The notes beneath the pieces were generated by a model. It made no database searches and was not told where the DNA came from. It saw nothing but the letters and a program-made list of their open reading frames with translations. Below, in pieces: positions 1 through 8,164 of a stretch of 32,372 bases of DNA (positions are counted from its first letter, which is position 1; each line of letters starts with the position of its first letter). This stretch comes from Verrucomicrobiota bacterium (GTDB taxonomy: Bacteria > Verrucomicrobiota > Verrucomicrobiia > Limisphaerales > UBA9464). The DNA lies in the NCBI GenBank assembly GCA_008933025.1, contig WBXI01000020.1:1-32372 (forward strand), in the 5' to 3' direction. The position numbers were made by a program, and so were the translations under genes.

Positions 1-119
1 GACCGCCCGGTCACCTCGCCGTGCTGGCGTGCCGCCTCGAGCCCCCCGGAGTGCGCGAAACCACCCGTCGGAAAGGCCGAGTCCAGAAACTGCCACCATG
101 TCCATTCGTAGGGATCCAC
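1..119 (-). CDS. ureF: Urease accessory protein UreF, N-terminal fragment cut by the window edge
   Basis: Reading the minus strand from a GTG at 119-117 gives 39 codons of open frame to the window edge. They contain QFLDSAFPTGGFAHSGGLE, the N-terminal signature of UreF (LxxxAxPxGGFxHSxGLE). UreF joins UreD and UreG to form the GTP-dependent complex that carbamylates the active-site lysine of UreC and delivers nickel. The GTG lies 4 bp after the ureC stop codon (126-124), which fits the tight spacing of the operon and supports this start. No in-frame ATG is available. The rest of the gene, and probably ureG, should lie beyond position 1. ureE is not seen in this window. Confidence 0.9.
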   Translation of the reverse strand, partial: MDPYEWTWWQFLDSAFPTGGFAHSGGLEAARQHGEVTGR

Positions 120-123
120 CGGT

Positions 124-1839
124 TCAAAACAGGTTGTAGCGCTGGGCCAGGGGCAGCACGTCCGCCGGCTCGCAGGTCAGCAATTCCCCGTCGGCATGGA
201 CCGCATAGGTCTCCGGATCCACGGTGATCCGGGGCATGGCGTCGTTCCATTTCATGTCCCTCTTCCCGATGTCCCGGCACCCTTTCGCCACCTCGAGACG
301 CTTGGTCAGGCCATAGCCTTCGGCGACGCCGCGCTGTTCGCACAGCCGGCTCACGAAGGTCACCGAACACGATCCCGGGGCGCTGCCGAACGCGCCGAAC
401 ATCGGCCGCATCCGCACCGGCTGGGGCGTCGGGATGCTGGCGTTGGGGTCGCCCATCTGGGACCAGGCGATGAACCCTCCCTTGACGACCATCTCCGGCT
501 TCGCACCGAAGAACGCCGGTCGCCACAGCACCAAATCCGCCAGCTTCCCGCGCTCCACGGAGCCCACGACATGCGACAACCCGTGGGCGATCGCCGGGTT
601 GATCGTGTACTTGGCGATGTAACGTTTGATCCGGAGGTTGTCGTTGGCTCCCTGTTCGCCGGCCAACCGTCCGCGTTGCCGCCGCATCTTGTCCGCCGTC
701 TGCCACGTCCGGGTGATGACCTCGCCGACCCGGCCCATCGCCTGGCTGTCGCTGCTCATCATGCTGATCGCCCCGAGATCGTGCAGGATGTCTTCGGCCG
801 CGATCGTTTCTCCCCGGATGCGGCTCTCGGCGAAGGCCACGTCCTCCGGCAATCCCGGGTCGAGATGGTGGCAGACCATGAGCATGTCGAGATGCTCGTC
901 GATGGTGTTCCGGGTATAGGGGCGGGTGGGATTGGTCGAACTCGGGAGCACGTTCGGCTCGCCGCAGATGCGGATGATGTCCGGCGCGTGGCCGCCGCCG
1001 GCACCCTCCGAGTGGTAGGTGTGGATGGTGCGTCCCTTGAACGCCGCGATGCTGCCTTCCACGAAGGTCGATTCGTTGAGGGTGTCGGTGTGGATGGTCA
1101 CCTGCACGTCGTGCTCCTCGGCCACGCCCAGGCAGCAATCGATCGCGGCGGGGGTCGTGCCCCAGTCCTCGTGGAGCTTCAGCCCGATGGCCCCCGCAAG
1201 AATCTGGTCGGCCAGACCGGCCGGATGCGCGGTGTTGCCCTTCCCGGTCAGCCCGAAGTTCAGGGGCAATCCATCCAGCGCTTTGAGCATGGCCCGCAGG
1301 TAGGTCGGCGAGGGCGTGCAGGTGGTCGCGCACGTACCGGTGGCGGGCCCCGTGCCGCCGCCCACCATCGTGGTGATGCCCGAGGCGATGGCCTCGTGGG
1401 CCTGCTGCGGGCAGATGAAATGGATGTGGGTGTCGAGCCCGCCGGCGGTGACGATCAACCCCTCGGCGGCGATCACCTCCGTGGTCACCCCCAACACCAT
1501 GCCGCGGGTGACGCCGGCCATGACGTCGGGATTCCCGGCTTTCCCGATGCCGGCGATCACGCCGTTCTTGATGCCGATGTCGGCCTTGTGGATGCCGGTG
1601 TGGTCCACGATCAGGGCATTGGTGAGGACGCAATCGAGCGCGCCGGCGGCGCCGACGCCGGCGGCCTGGCCCATGCCCTCGCGGATGACTTTGCCGCCCC
1701 CGAATTTGCATTCGTCGCCCGCCACGGTGAAATCGCGCTCCACCTGGAGGACGAGGCCGGTATCCCCGAGGCGGACGCGATCGCCGGTGGTGGGGCCGAA
1801 CATCTCGGCGTAATGCCGCCGTTGCATGCGATGAGCCAT
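124..1839 (-). CDS. ureC: Urease alpha (catalytic) subunit
   Basis: UreC carries the dinuclear nickel site that hydrolyses urea to ammonia and carbamate in the cytoplasm. The 571-residue product has the normal family length. Every active-site residue known from Klebsiella urease is present at an offset of +4: nickel ligands His138 and His140 (THIH), the lysine to be carbamylated Lys221 (GLKLHED), His223, His250 (TIHTD), His276, flap Cys323-His324 (MVCHH) and Asp364 (SSDSQAMGR). The ATG at 1839 is 1 bp after the ureAB stop, so translation is probably coupled. A second in-frame ATG four codons later ([12 protein letters not shown]) is closer to the usual UreC N-terminus and could be used instead. 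ureF follows directly. Confidence 0.98.
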   Translation of the reverse strand: MAHRMQRRHYAEMFGPTTGDRVRLGDTGLVLQVERDFTVAGDECKFGGGKVIREGMGQAAGVGAAGALDCVLTNALIVDHTGIHKADIGIKNGVIAGIGKAGNPDVMAGVTRGMVLGVTTEVIAAEGLIVTAGGLDTHIHFICPQQAHEAIASGITTMVGGGTGPATGTCATTCTPSPTYLRAMLKALDGLPLNFGLTGKGNTAHPAGLADQILAGAIGLKLHEDWGTTPAAIDCCLGVAEEHDVQVTIHTDTLNESTFVEGSIAAFKGRTIHTYHSEGAGGGHAPDIIRICGEPNVLPSSTNPTRPYTRNTIDEHLDMLMVCHHLDPGLPEDVAFAESRIRGETIAAEDILHDLGAISMMSSDSQAMGRVGEVITRTWQTADKMRRQRGRLAGEQGANDNLRIKRYIAKYTINPAIAHGLSHVVGSVERGKLADLVLWRPAFFGAKPEMVVKGGFIAWSQMGDPNASIPTPQPVRMRPMFGAFGSAPGSCSVTFVSRLCEQRGVAEGYGLTKRLEVAKGCRDIGKRDMKWNDAMPRITVDPETYAVHADGELLTCEPADVLPLAQRYNLF

Positions 1840-1840
1840 G

Positions 1841-2599
1841 TCAGTTGCCTTGGTTGGCGAAGCCGCCCTTTTTGACGCGTTTCATGGCCGCCGTGTGTCC
1901 GGCCGGGGACACCTTTCCGGAGGCGAGACCGTTGCCGCCGCGGATGACCCGTTTCCCGGCGATTTCCACGAGGCGGACGGTCTTGGTTTCGCCGGGCTCG
2001 AACCGGACGGCAGTGCCGGCCGGGATGTCGAGGCGTTTGCCGTAGGCGGTGGAACGGTCGAATCGGAGGGCCGCGTTCGTCTCGATGAAATGGTAATGGC
2101 TACCGACCTGCACCGGGCGGTCGCCGAGATTGGTGACCCGCAACTCGACGGTGTGGCGACCCGCGTTCAACTCGATCTCGCCCGCGACGGTTTCCACCGC
2201 GCCGGGTTCCGGCTCCGGTTCGTCGGCACCCCCCGCGGACGGGGCGGGCACGGGAAGGAAAGAACCGTACAATGCCAACGACAGGTCGCCGTTCTCGGAC
2301 GCGATGGGATGGTGCACGGTCACCAGCTTGGTGCCGTCGGGAAACGTTCCCTCCACCTGCACCTCGGCGATCATCGACGGGATTCCGGACATGACCTGGC
2401 GCCGGCCCAGCAGGCAACGGCCAAGGTCCATCAACTCGGCCACCGTCTTGCCGTCGCGGATGAATTCCAGCAGCACCGTGGCGATGAGCGCCACCGCTTC
2501 CGGATGGTTCAACCGCACGCCGCGGGCGAGTCGCTTTTGCGCGAGGAATCCCGCCTGGTGCAGGACGAGCTTGTCGAGATCTCTGGGAGTCAGGTGCAT
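1841..2599 (-). CDS. ureAB: Fused urease gamma-beta subunit (UreA-UreB)
   Basis: One 252-residue chain covers the two small urease subunits that are separate in most bacteria. Residues 1-100 are UreA (gamma), with [12 protein letters not shown] at the start and [18 protein letters not shown] at the end. Residues 140-232 are UreB (beta), with [25 protein letters not shown]-type sequence, [10 protein letters not shown] and [20 protein letters not shown]. Between them is a roughly 38-residue linker rich in Pro, Ala and Glu. After the beta domain a short basic tail ([10 protein letters not shown]) resembles the C-terminus of Helicobacter UreA, which has the same gamma-beta fusion. The gene starts 3 bp after ureD ends and stops 1 bp before ureC begins. 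Confidence 0.97.
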   Translation of the reverse strand: MHLTPRDLDKLVLHQAGFLAQKRLARGVRLNHPEAVALIATVLLEFIRDGKTVAELMDLGRCLLGRRQVMSGIPSMIAEVQVEGTFPDGTKLVTVHHPIASENGDLSLALYGSFLPVPAPSAGGADEPEPEPGAVETVAGEIELNAGRHTVELRVTNLGDRPVQVGSHYHFIETNAALRFDRSTAYGKRLDIPAGTAVRFEPGETKTVRLVEIAGKRVIRGGNGLASGKVSPAGHTAAMKRVKKGGFANQGN

Positions 2600-2602
2600 G
2601 GT

Positions 2603-3421
2603 TCACCACTTTCGTTGCCACGGGTCGTCGCCCAACAGCGGCGCGACCGGCGCCAGCCAGCGGCGCAGTTCGCGGCCCACCGATTCGGCCCCGTCGGCCC
2701 CGATCCGCACGACGACCCCGCCACGGATCCTGCTGGCCGCAACCTCGGTTTCGTCGCGGCGGCCGACCTCGCGGCCGGACACGTCGTCGAACACCGCCTT
2801 CGCCGCCTCGGCCAACGCGGGCCCGACCAACACCAACGTCGCGAGGCAACCGTGCCGACCGCCGCGGAACGGGGAATCCAGCGCGCCGTCCGCGGGATCG
2901 AGTCTCACCGCGTCGAGGTAAATGGGCACGTCGTCCACCCGGACCGAGTTGCGGCTCGCGTAGTGGTCGAATGCCCACCGTTCCCCGCACGCCACGCGGC
3001 CCGGGCTGAAGCCATCGACCAACGCCAGGTTCGCGTCCCCGGCGAGGTGGAATTCCTGGCGTTGGCAGTAGGTGGAATGGGCGAACAACTGGGCGGGGTC
3101 CGGCGCGAACACCAGCAGCGATCCCGCCCCGAGCCGCGCCGTGGTGGCATGGCCGGAAGCGTGTCGACCCGGGTTCCGGTAAATCTTCGTCGAGGACTGC
3201 GTCCCCACGAAGGCCCGCGTGCCCGGACCAAGACTTAGATCCAGCGACGTCCGGTCCCCCGCGACCAGTCCGCCGCCGAAACTGCTCGAGTAGATCCAGG
3301 CACTGACGCCGCGCGGCCGGGGGACGAGCAGCTTCATGGGACTGGTGGCAAAGGCGCGGGTCACGGCGCTGGATCCGTCCACCCATGCGACCTCGAGGCG
3401 GGACGTGCCGGGCGGGGCCAT
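2603..3421 (-). CDS. ureD: Urease accessory protein UreD (UreH)
   Basis: UreD is the scaffold that binds apo-urease first and recruits UreF and UreG for nickel insertion. Family motifs are visible: SSSFGGGLVAGD, a TQSSTKIYR segment (usually TQAATKVYR), LLVFAPDPAQLFAHSTYCQRQ and a C-terminal region ending in DDPWQRKW. The frame stays open to an ATG at 3511. However, the extra 30 residues are Pro/Ala-rich, lack family similarity and would overlap the preceding gene, so the ATG at 3421 (MAPPGTSRLEV) is preferred. This gives 272 residues, normal for UreD. It is 3 bp upstream of ureAB. Confidence 0.93.
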   Translation of the reverse strand: MAPPGTSRLEVAWVDGSSAVTRAFATSPMKLLVPRPRGVSAWIYSSSFGGGLVAGDRTSLDLSLGPGTRAFVGTQSSTKIYRNPGRHASGHATTARLGAGSLLVFAPDPAQLFAHSTYCQRQEFHLAGDANLALVDGFSPGRVACGERWAFDHYASRNSVRVDDVPIYLDAVRLDPADGALDSPFRGGRHGCLATLVLVGPALAEAAKAVFDDVSGREVGRRDETEVAASRIRGGVVVRIGADGAESVGRELRRWLAPVAPLLGDDPWQRKW

Positions 3422-3449
3422 CGGGGCTGGAACACGGGGAGCCACGGGA

Positions 3450-3713
3450 TCAGGCGCGTCCGTTGGCGAGGGCGAGGGCCCCGGCGAGCAAGCCCGCGCC
3501 GGCCACGGCACAAGCGCGCCGCCACCGGGGTTGGCCCGCCAACCGCCCCAGCATGAGGAGGCCGAGCCCGGACAACGCGGCCCACGCCACGTGGTCGGGA
3601 CTCGTCGCCCAATGGCGGAGGCCGTGGTCCAGCGGATCGTGCCCGGGGTGGGCGAACGCCGCGGGCGCGGCCAGCAGGAGGGTTGCCAAGGATGCCGGGA
3701 AGCGCGGTTTCAT
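3450..3713 (-). CDS. Small HupE/UreJ-like membrane protein (mini nickel-permease relative)
   Basis: The 87-residue product has an N-terminal signal-like helix ending in AFA, then HPGHDPLDHGLRHWATSPDHVAWAALSG-type sequence and two hydrophobic stretches (about 41-57 and 67-83). The spacing HxGHx(6)GxxHxxxxxDHxxxxxxxGL matches the first transmembrane segments of HupE/UreJ proteins, which are linked to nickel supply for urease and hydrogenase. Those proteins are usually about 190-200 residues with six or seven helices, so this is less than half length. The ATG (3713-3711) overlaps the urtE stop in an ATGA, indicating translational coupling, and ureD starts 28 bp downstream. A role in nickel or metal handling is inferred from the histidine motif and the position between transporter and urease genes. 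It could also be a degenerate remnant. Confidence 0.75.
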   Translation of the reverse strand: MKPRFPASLATLLLAAPAAFAHPGHDPLDHGLRHWATSPDHVAWAALSGLGLLMLGRLAGQPRWRRACAVAGAGLLAGALALANGRA

Positions 3714-4477
3714 ACGGTCAGGTGTTTGCGGACGATTTCGTCGCCGAGTCCGGCGATGGGACCGCTGGCCACGATCGATCCGCGGTCCATGATGTAGAAG
3801 GCATCGCCCACCTCGAGGCAGAAATCGAGGTATTGCTCGACGAGGAGGATGCCGATCCTGCCTTCGCGGCGGAGGGTGCGGATGGCGTCGTTGATCTCCT
3901 GGACCCGTTCGGGACCGTCCTCGGCAAGGCCATGGGTACTGAGGCGCTGGATGGTCTCGCCGATCTGGTCGATGATGTTGGGCTGGATTCCCTCGGTCGG
4001 TTCGTCGAGGAGGAGGATGCGGGGGTTGGTGAGGAGGGCGCGTCCGATGGCGAGCTGTTGTTGTTGCCCGCCGCTGAGGACCCCGCCCTTGCGGCCGAGC
4101 ATCTGTTTGAGGACGGGAAAGAGGGAGAGGACCCGCTCGAGCTCGCCGTTCAGGCGGAGGCCCTGGGCGACGGCGCCGATGCGCAGGTTCTCGCCGACGG
4201 TCAGGTTCGGGAAGATGTCGCGTCCCTGGGGGACGTAACCGAGGCCGGCGCGGGCCCGTTCCTCGGGACGCAGGCCGTTGAGGTCCCGGTCGCCGAGGCG
4301 AACGGTTCCCTGGTCGACGCGGGCGAGGCCGGTGATGGCCCGCAGGGTGGTGGTCTTGCCGACGCCATTGCGGCCCATGAGGCACACCACCTCGCCCGGG
4401 GAGACCGCGAGGCTGACCTCGCGGAGGATCCGCGAGCCATCGTAACTGACCTGGACTCCGGAGAGCTCGAGCTTCAT
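3710..4477 (-). CDS. urtE: Urea ABC transporter ATP-binding protein UrtE
   Basis: UrtE is the second ATPase of the urea importer UrtABCDE and belongs to the LivF-like HAAT branch. The 255-residue product shows Walker A GRNGVGKTT (35-43), the UrtE/LivF-typical YVPQGRDIFPNLTVGENL, signature LSGGQQQQLAIGRAL (134-148), Walker B ILLLDEPTEGIQPNI (154-168) and a C-terminal LLVEQYLDF. The ATG at 4477 overlaps the urtD stop (ATGA), and its own stop overlaps the next ATG. Compared with the usual UrtE, about 22-25 extra residues (around 180-205, HGLAEDGPERVQEINDAIR) separate the D-loop region from the LLVEQ strand. This insertion is in frame and looks genuine rather than an error. Confidence 0.95.
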   Translation of the reverse strand: MKLELSGVQVSYDGSRILREVSLAVSPGEVVCLMGRNGVGKTTTLRAITGLARVDQGTVRLGDRDLNGLRPEERARAGLGYVPQGRDIFPNLTVGENLRIGAVAQGLRLNGELERVLSLFPVLKQMLGRKGGVLSGGQQQQLAIGRALLTNPRILLLDEPTEGIQPNIIDQIGETIQRLSTHGLAEDGPERVQEINDAIRTLRREGRIGILLVEQYLDFCLEVGDAFYIMDRGSIVASGPIAGLGDEIVRKHLTV

Positions 4478-5253
4478 GCGACGGTGGCCGGTGCCTTCTT
4501 TTTGCGTCCCAGATACACTTCCTTGACGCGTTCGTCCGCCTGCACCTGGTCCACGGTGCCCTCGCAGAGGATGGAACCCTGGTGCAGCACGGTGACGGTA
4601 CGGGCGATCTGCCGGACGAAAACCATGTCGTGTTCGATGACGACGATGCTGTGTTTGCCGGCGAGGGAAAGGAGGAGTTCGCCGGTGCGTTCGGTCTCGT
4701 TGTCGGTCATGCCCGCGGCGGGTTCGTCGACCAACAACAACCGCGGCTCCTGGGCGAGCAACATCCCGATCTCGAGCCACTGCTTTTGCCCGTGCGAAAG
4801 CGTCCCCGCCTTCCGACGCGCGCGGTCGGCGAGCCCGATGGTATCGAGCAGGGCGTGGATCCGGTCGCGGTCGGCGGGCCGCAACCGGGCGAAAAGGCAG
4901 GACCAGACCCCGCGGCCGCCGCGAAGCGAGAGCCAGATGTTTTCCTCGACGGTGTGGTCCACGTAGACCGAAGGCGTCTGGAATTTCCGGCCGATCCCGA
5001 GGCGCGCGATCTCGTATTCGTTGAGCCGGGTGAGGTCGGTATCGCCGCCGTACTCGATCCTGCCGCGGTCGGGCTGGGTGCGGCCGGTGATGAGGTCGAG
5101 CATGGTGCTCTTGCCGGCCCCATTGGGACCGATGATCACGCGGAGCTCGCCCTCGTCCATGTAGAAGTTGAGGTCGTTGATGGCGCGAAAGCCGTCGAAC
5201 GCCTTCGACACCCCCTCCATGGCGAGGATGAAGTGTTTTTTGGGGGTGCTCAC
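4474..5253 (-). CDS. urtD: Urea ABC transporter ATP-binding protein UrtD
   Basis: UrtD is the first ATPase of the urea importer. Its 259 residues contain Walker A GPNGAGKST (42-50), the UrtD-typical FQTPSVYVDHTVEENIWL, the atypical signature LSHGQKQWLEIG (152-163; SHGQ rather than SGGQ, as is normal for UrtD), Walker B RLLLVDEPAAGM (171-182) and the switch histidine His208. The start is taken as GTG at 5253 because it overlaps the urtC stop in a GTGA, the coupling pattern of this operon. An ATG at 5220 (MEGVSKAF) is a weaker alternative that would remove 11 residues. The stop overlaps the urtE ATG. Confidence 0.94.
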   Translation of the reverse strand: MSTPKKHFILAMEGVSKAFDGFRAINDLNFYMDEGELRVIIGPNGAGKSTMLDLITGRTQPDRGRIEYGGDTDLTRLNEYEIARLGIGRKFQTPSVYVDHTVEENIWLSLRGGRGVWSCLFARLRPADRDRIHALLDTIGLADRARRKAGTLSHGQKQWLEIGMLLAQEPRLLLVDEPAAGMTDNETERTGELLLSLAGKHSIVVIEHDMVFVRQIARTVTVLHQGSILCEGTVDQVQADERVKEVYLGRKKKAPATVA

Positions 5254-6398
5254 GAGGGGGAAGACGACGGCGGTGGGGTGGGGCCGGCCGGGGGTCGGCG
5301 GCGGGCGAGCAGACCCCGGACGCGGGCCGGGATCCCGACGAGGCCGTCCGGGAGGAACAAGGTCACGAGGATGAAGAGGATGCCGAGGAAGTAGGGCCAT
5401 TGCTCGGCGAAGGAGTGGGTGGCGTAACTCTTGAGCGCGTTGACGCCGATCGCGCCGAGGATGGGACCGACGATGCTGCCGCGCCCGCCGACGGCGCACC
5501 AGACGACGGCCTCCAGCGATTTGTCGGTGCCCATGTCGCTGGGATTGATGATGCCGACCTGCGGGACATAGAGGGCGCCGCCAAGCCCGGCGATGACGGC
5601 GGCGACGACGAACACGAAGAGTTTGAAATGGGCGGTGGCGTAACCGGAAAAGAGCACGCGGTTCTCGCTGTCGCGGATCGCGCGTTGGATGAGTCCGAAC
5701 TTGGTGGTGGTGAGCCAACGGCAGAAGGCATAGGTGCCGAGCAGGAGCAGGCCCGAGGCGATGTAGAGGGCGCGTTTGGTGGCGGGCTGGTTGACGTCGT
5801 GGCCGAGGATCACCTTGAAGTCGGTGAGGCCGTTGTTGCCGCCGAACGTGAAATCGTTGCGGAAGAAGAGGAGGGTCGCGGCGTAGGTGAGCGCCTGGCT
5901 GAGGATGGAAAAATAGACGCCCTTGATCCGCGACCGGAACGCCAGCCAACCGAACGCGGTGGCCACCAGCGCGGGGACGATCACCACCGCGGCGAGGGCG
6001 AACCCGAGGTTCCGGAAGGGGATCCAGTGCGGCGGGAGCCCGCCGGTGGACGGATAGCGTTTCGGGAACTCGAGAAACACCATGAAGTCCGGGATGTCGG
6101 CATGGTACTGCCCGAGTTTCCCGATCAGCAGCATCAGGTGCATGCCGAGCGCGTAGCCGCCCAACGCGAAGAACAGGCATTGGCCGAGGCTGAGGATGCC
6201 GGTCTGGCCCCAAAGCAGGTTCACGCCCAGGGCGAGCACGGCGTAGCAAAGGTACTTTCCGAACACGCCGAGCTGGAAGGTGGTGAGGTGCAGCGCCGAG
6301 CTTTCGGGCACCGCGCCGTTGAGCAGCGGCAACACCACGAGGCCAATGACGGCGATGGCGGCAACCACGCCGTATTCGCGTTGGGTGGGGGAATTCAT
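5250..6398 (-). CDS. urtC: Urea ABC transporter permease UrtC
   Basis: UrtC is a LivM-like inner-membrane permease that pairs with UrtB. The 382-residue product has about nine to ten hydrophobic segments and the family signatures LCYAVLALGVNLLWGQTGILSLGQ near the N-terminus (about residues 50-73), FRSRIKGVYFSILSQALTYA, FGGNNGLTDF, and the conserved permease EAA-like region SLEAVVWCAVGGRGSIVGPILGA. The frame is open further upstream to 6536, but that part overlaps urtB. The ATG at 6398 lies 1 bp after the urtB stop and gives the standard N-terminus. The C-terminus ends in a proline/serine tail. Confidence 0.96.
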   Translation of the reverse strand: MNSPTQREYGVVAAIAVIGLVVLPLLNGAVPESSALHLTTFQLGVFGKYLCYAVLALGVNLLWGQTGILSLGQCLFFALGGYALGMHLMLLIGKLGQYHADIPDFMVFLEFPKRYPSTGGLPPHWIPFRNLGFALAAVVIVPALVATAFGWLAFRSRIKGVYFSILSQALTYAATLLFFRNDFTFGGNNGLTDFKVILGHDVNQPATKRALYIASGLLLLGTYAFCRWLTTTKFGLIQRAIRDSENRVLFSGYATAHFKLFVFVVAAVIAGLGGALYVPQVGIINPSDMGTDKSLEAVVWCAVGGRGSIVGPILGAIGVNALKSYATHSFAEQWPYFLGILFILVTLFLPDGLVGIPARVRGLLARRRPPAGPTPPPSSSPS

Positions 6399-6399
6399 G

Positions 6400-8091
6400 T
6401 CAGCCCTCCAACCCCCGTCCGCGCGACGCGAACAAACCGGCGGGACGCCATTGGAGGAAGAGAATGATGGCCGCGAGGACGGAAATCTTGCCCATGACCG
6501 CGCCCAGCCACGGCTGGAGGATCTGGTCGGTGACACCGACCCCGAGGGAGGCCGAAACGGTTCCGGGCAGACTGCCCACGCCCCCGAGCACCACGATCAT
6601 GAAACAATCCACGACGTAGTTCTGGCCGAGCCCGGGACCGACGTTGCCGATCTGGGACAGGCAGGCGCCAGCCATCCCGGCCAGTCCGGAACCGAAGGCA
6701 AAGGTGAGCATGTTCACGCGCTCGGTGCGCACGCCGAGGGCGGACGCCATGGCGCGGTTCTGCATCACCGCGCGGATCTGCAGTCCGAGGCTGGTGCGGG
6801 TCATGAGCAGCCACGTGAGACCGACGATGGCGAAGGCAAATCCGATGACGAAGATGCGGTTGTAGGCGAGGAGGACGTCCGAGATCACCCAGCTGCCACT
6901 CAACCAGCGGGGCGAGCCCACCTGCACGTTGGCGGCACCGAACACGTGCCGGAACAATTGCTGCAGCACGAGACTGACGCCCCAGGTGGCCAGCATCGAC
7001 TCCAGGGGTCGACGGTAGAGGAACCGGATGATCCCGCGCTCGAGGACGAGCCCGACCAGGGCGGCGGTGACGAAGGAAGCGGGAAGGGCAGCCAGAAAAT
7101 AGGCGTCCTGAACGGCCACCGAACCACCGAACGAGGACCGGAACAGGTTCTGGACGACATAGGCGGTATAGGCACCCACCATGATCAATTCGCCGTGGGC
7201 CATGTTGATGACGCCCATCAGGCCGAAAGTGATCGCCAGTCCCAACGACGCCACCAGCAGCACGGCCGCCAGGCTGAATCCGCGGAATGCCGTGCCAAAC
7301 AGCGTGCCCCACCAGACATAATCCTCGAGAACCACGAGGGCACTCTCGACCGCACGCCGCAACTCGGGTTCCGCGACCGGCGACACTTGGCCGCGGAGCT
7401 TGCGGAGGTAGCCTAGGGAATTGATCGACCGCAGTTCGGCCAGGGTCCGCACGGCCTGGATCCGGACCGCGGGATCGGTCCCGCCCAACCGGGTGAAAGC
7501 GATGGCCTCGGCGAGGGAACGCCGGATCCCCGGGTCCGCCTCCAGGGGCAGTCGGCGTTCGAAATGCGGGAGGTAATCCGGCTCCTGTTCCTGCCCGAGT
7601 TTCACGATCGCATCCCGGCGCACCGCGGGGTCGGGATCGCCCACGGCGCGGAGATCCAGCACCACCTTGATGGCCCGGCGCACCTTGGAAGAAGTGTCGG
7701 CCACGGACAGATCGGCGACGACGACCCGGACCGGGGTGCCGGCGGCATCCCGGAGGGGCGAGCCATCAGCCACGCGGATGGCAGCGCTTTTTCCCTCGGC
7801 ATCGGTCGCTCCCTCGAGGAGGAACGGTTGGCCCGCCCCGCCGTCCGGAGGCGACCAGACATAAAGATTTCCAAGGCGCCATGCCGCGAGGGACCGGAGG
7901 ACGACGGGATCGTCGACCGAAACCAGATCGCGGACCACGGCCACCTGCTCTGCGGCGTCCTCGGACAGGACGGCCCCGACGAGCTTGGCGCGGGCGGCGT
8001 CATCGCCAAGGCCGGCGATGACGGGAGCCAGGGCGAGCGCGACCCGGAGGAACAGGCCGGCCAAAAAGCGGGGGGCGCGGGGAACTTGCAT
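6400..8091 (-). CDS. urtB: Urea ABC transporter permease UrtB with N-terminal extracytoplasmic domain
   Basis: UrtB is the LivH-like permease. From the ATG at 8091 the product has 563 residues. A signal-like helix ending near APVIAG is followed by about 260 residues with HEAT-like alpha-helical repeats (for example DPDPAVRRDAIVKLGQ and TDPAVRIQAVRTLAEL). The membrane domain then begins near WWGTLFGTAFRGFSLAAVL and carries GLMGVINMAHGELIMVGAY and FMIVVLGGVGSLPGT. The extended N-terminus is known from many UrtB proteins and distinguishes them from plain LivH. The frame also contains ATGs at 8118 and 8160. The 8118 ATG sits in the loop of a strong hairpin and 8160 would run through it, so 8091 is preferred, but the start is uncertain. 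Confidence 0.94.
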   Translation of the reverse strand: MQVPRAPRFLAGLFLRVALALAPVIAGLGDDAARAKLVGAVLSEDAAEQVAVVRDLVSVDDPVVLRSLAAWRLGNLYVWSPPDGGAGQPFLLEGATDAEGKSAAIRVADGSPLRDAAGTPVRVVVADLSVADTSSKVRRAIKVVLDLRAVGDPDPAVRRDAIVKLGQEQEPDYLPHFERRLPLEADPGIRRSLAEAIAFTRLGGTDPAVRIQAVRTLAELRSINSLGYLRKLRGQVSPVAEPELRRAVESALVVLEDYVWWGTLFGTAFRGFSLAAVLLVASLGLAITFGLMGVINMAHGELIMVGAYTAYVVQNLFRSSFGGSVAVQDAYFLAALPASFVTAALVGLVLERGIIRFLYRRPLESMLATWGVSLVLQQLFRHVFGAANVQVGSPRWLSGSWVISDVLLAYNRIFVIGFAFAIVGLTWLLMTRTSLGLQIRAVMQNRAMASALGVRTERVNMLTFAFGSGLAGMAGACLSQIGNVGPGLGQNYVVDCFMIVVLGGVGSLPGTVSASLGVGVTDQILQPWLGAVMGKISVLAAIILFLQWRPAGLFASRGRGLEG

Positions 8092-8102
8092 TCGCGGGGT
8101 TG

Positions 8103-8130
8103 GGGGGCGGGCGGCCATCCACCCGCCCCC
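8103..8130 (-). promoter_or_regulatory. Intercistronic hairpin between urtA and urtB
   Basis: A perfect 9-bp inverted repeat (GGGGGCGGG at 8103-8111 and CCCGCCCCC at 8122-8130, 10-nt loop) fills the widest gap inside the urea operon. It has no U tract, so it is not a full intrinsic terminator. A hairpin at this place, after the gene for the binding protein and before the permease genes, is the usual way in which binding-protein mRNA is stabilised or polar attenuation keeps permease levels lower. The function is inferred from position. Confidence 0.55.
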
Positions 8131-8164
8131 GGTTGTCAACACATGCCAACGGACGCACAATCCG

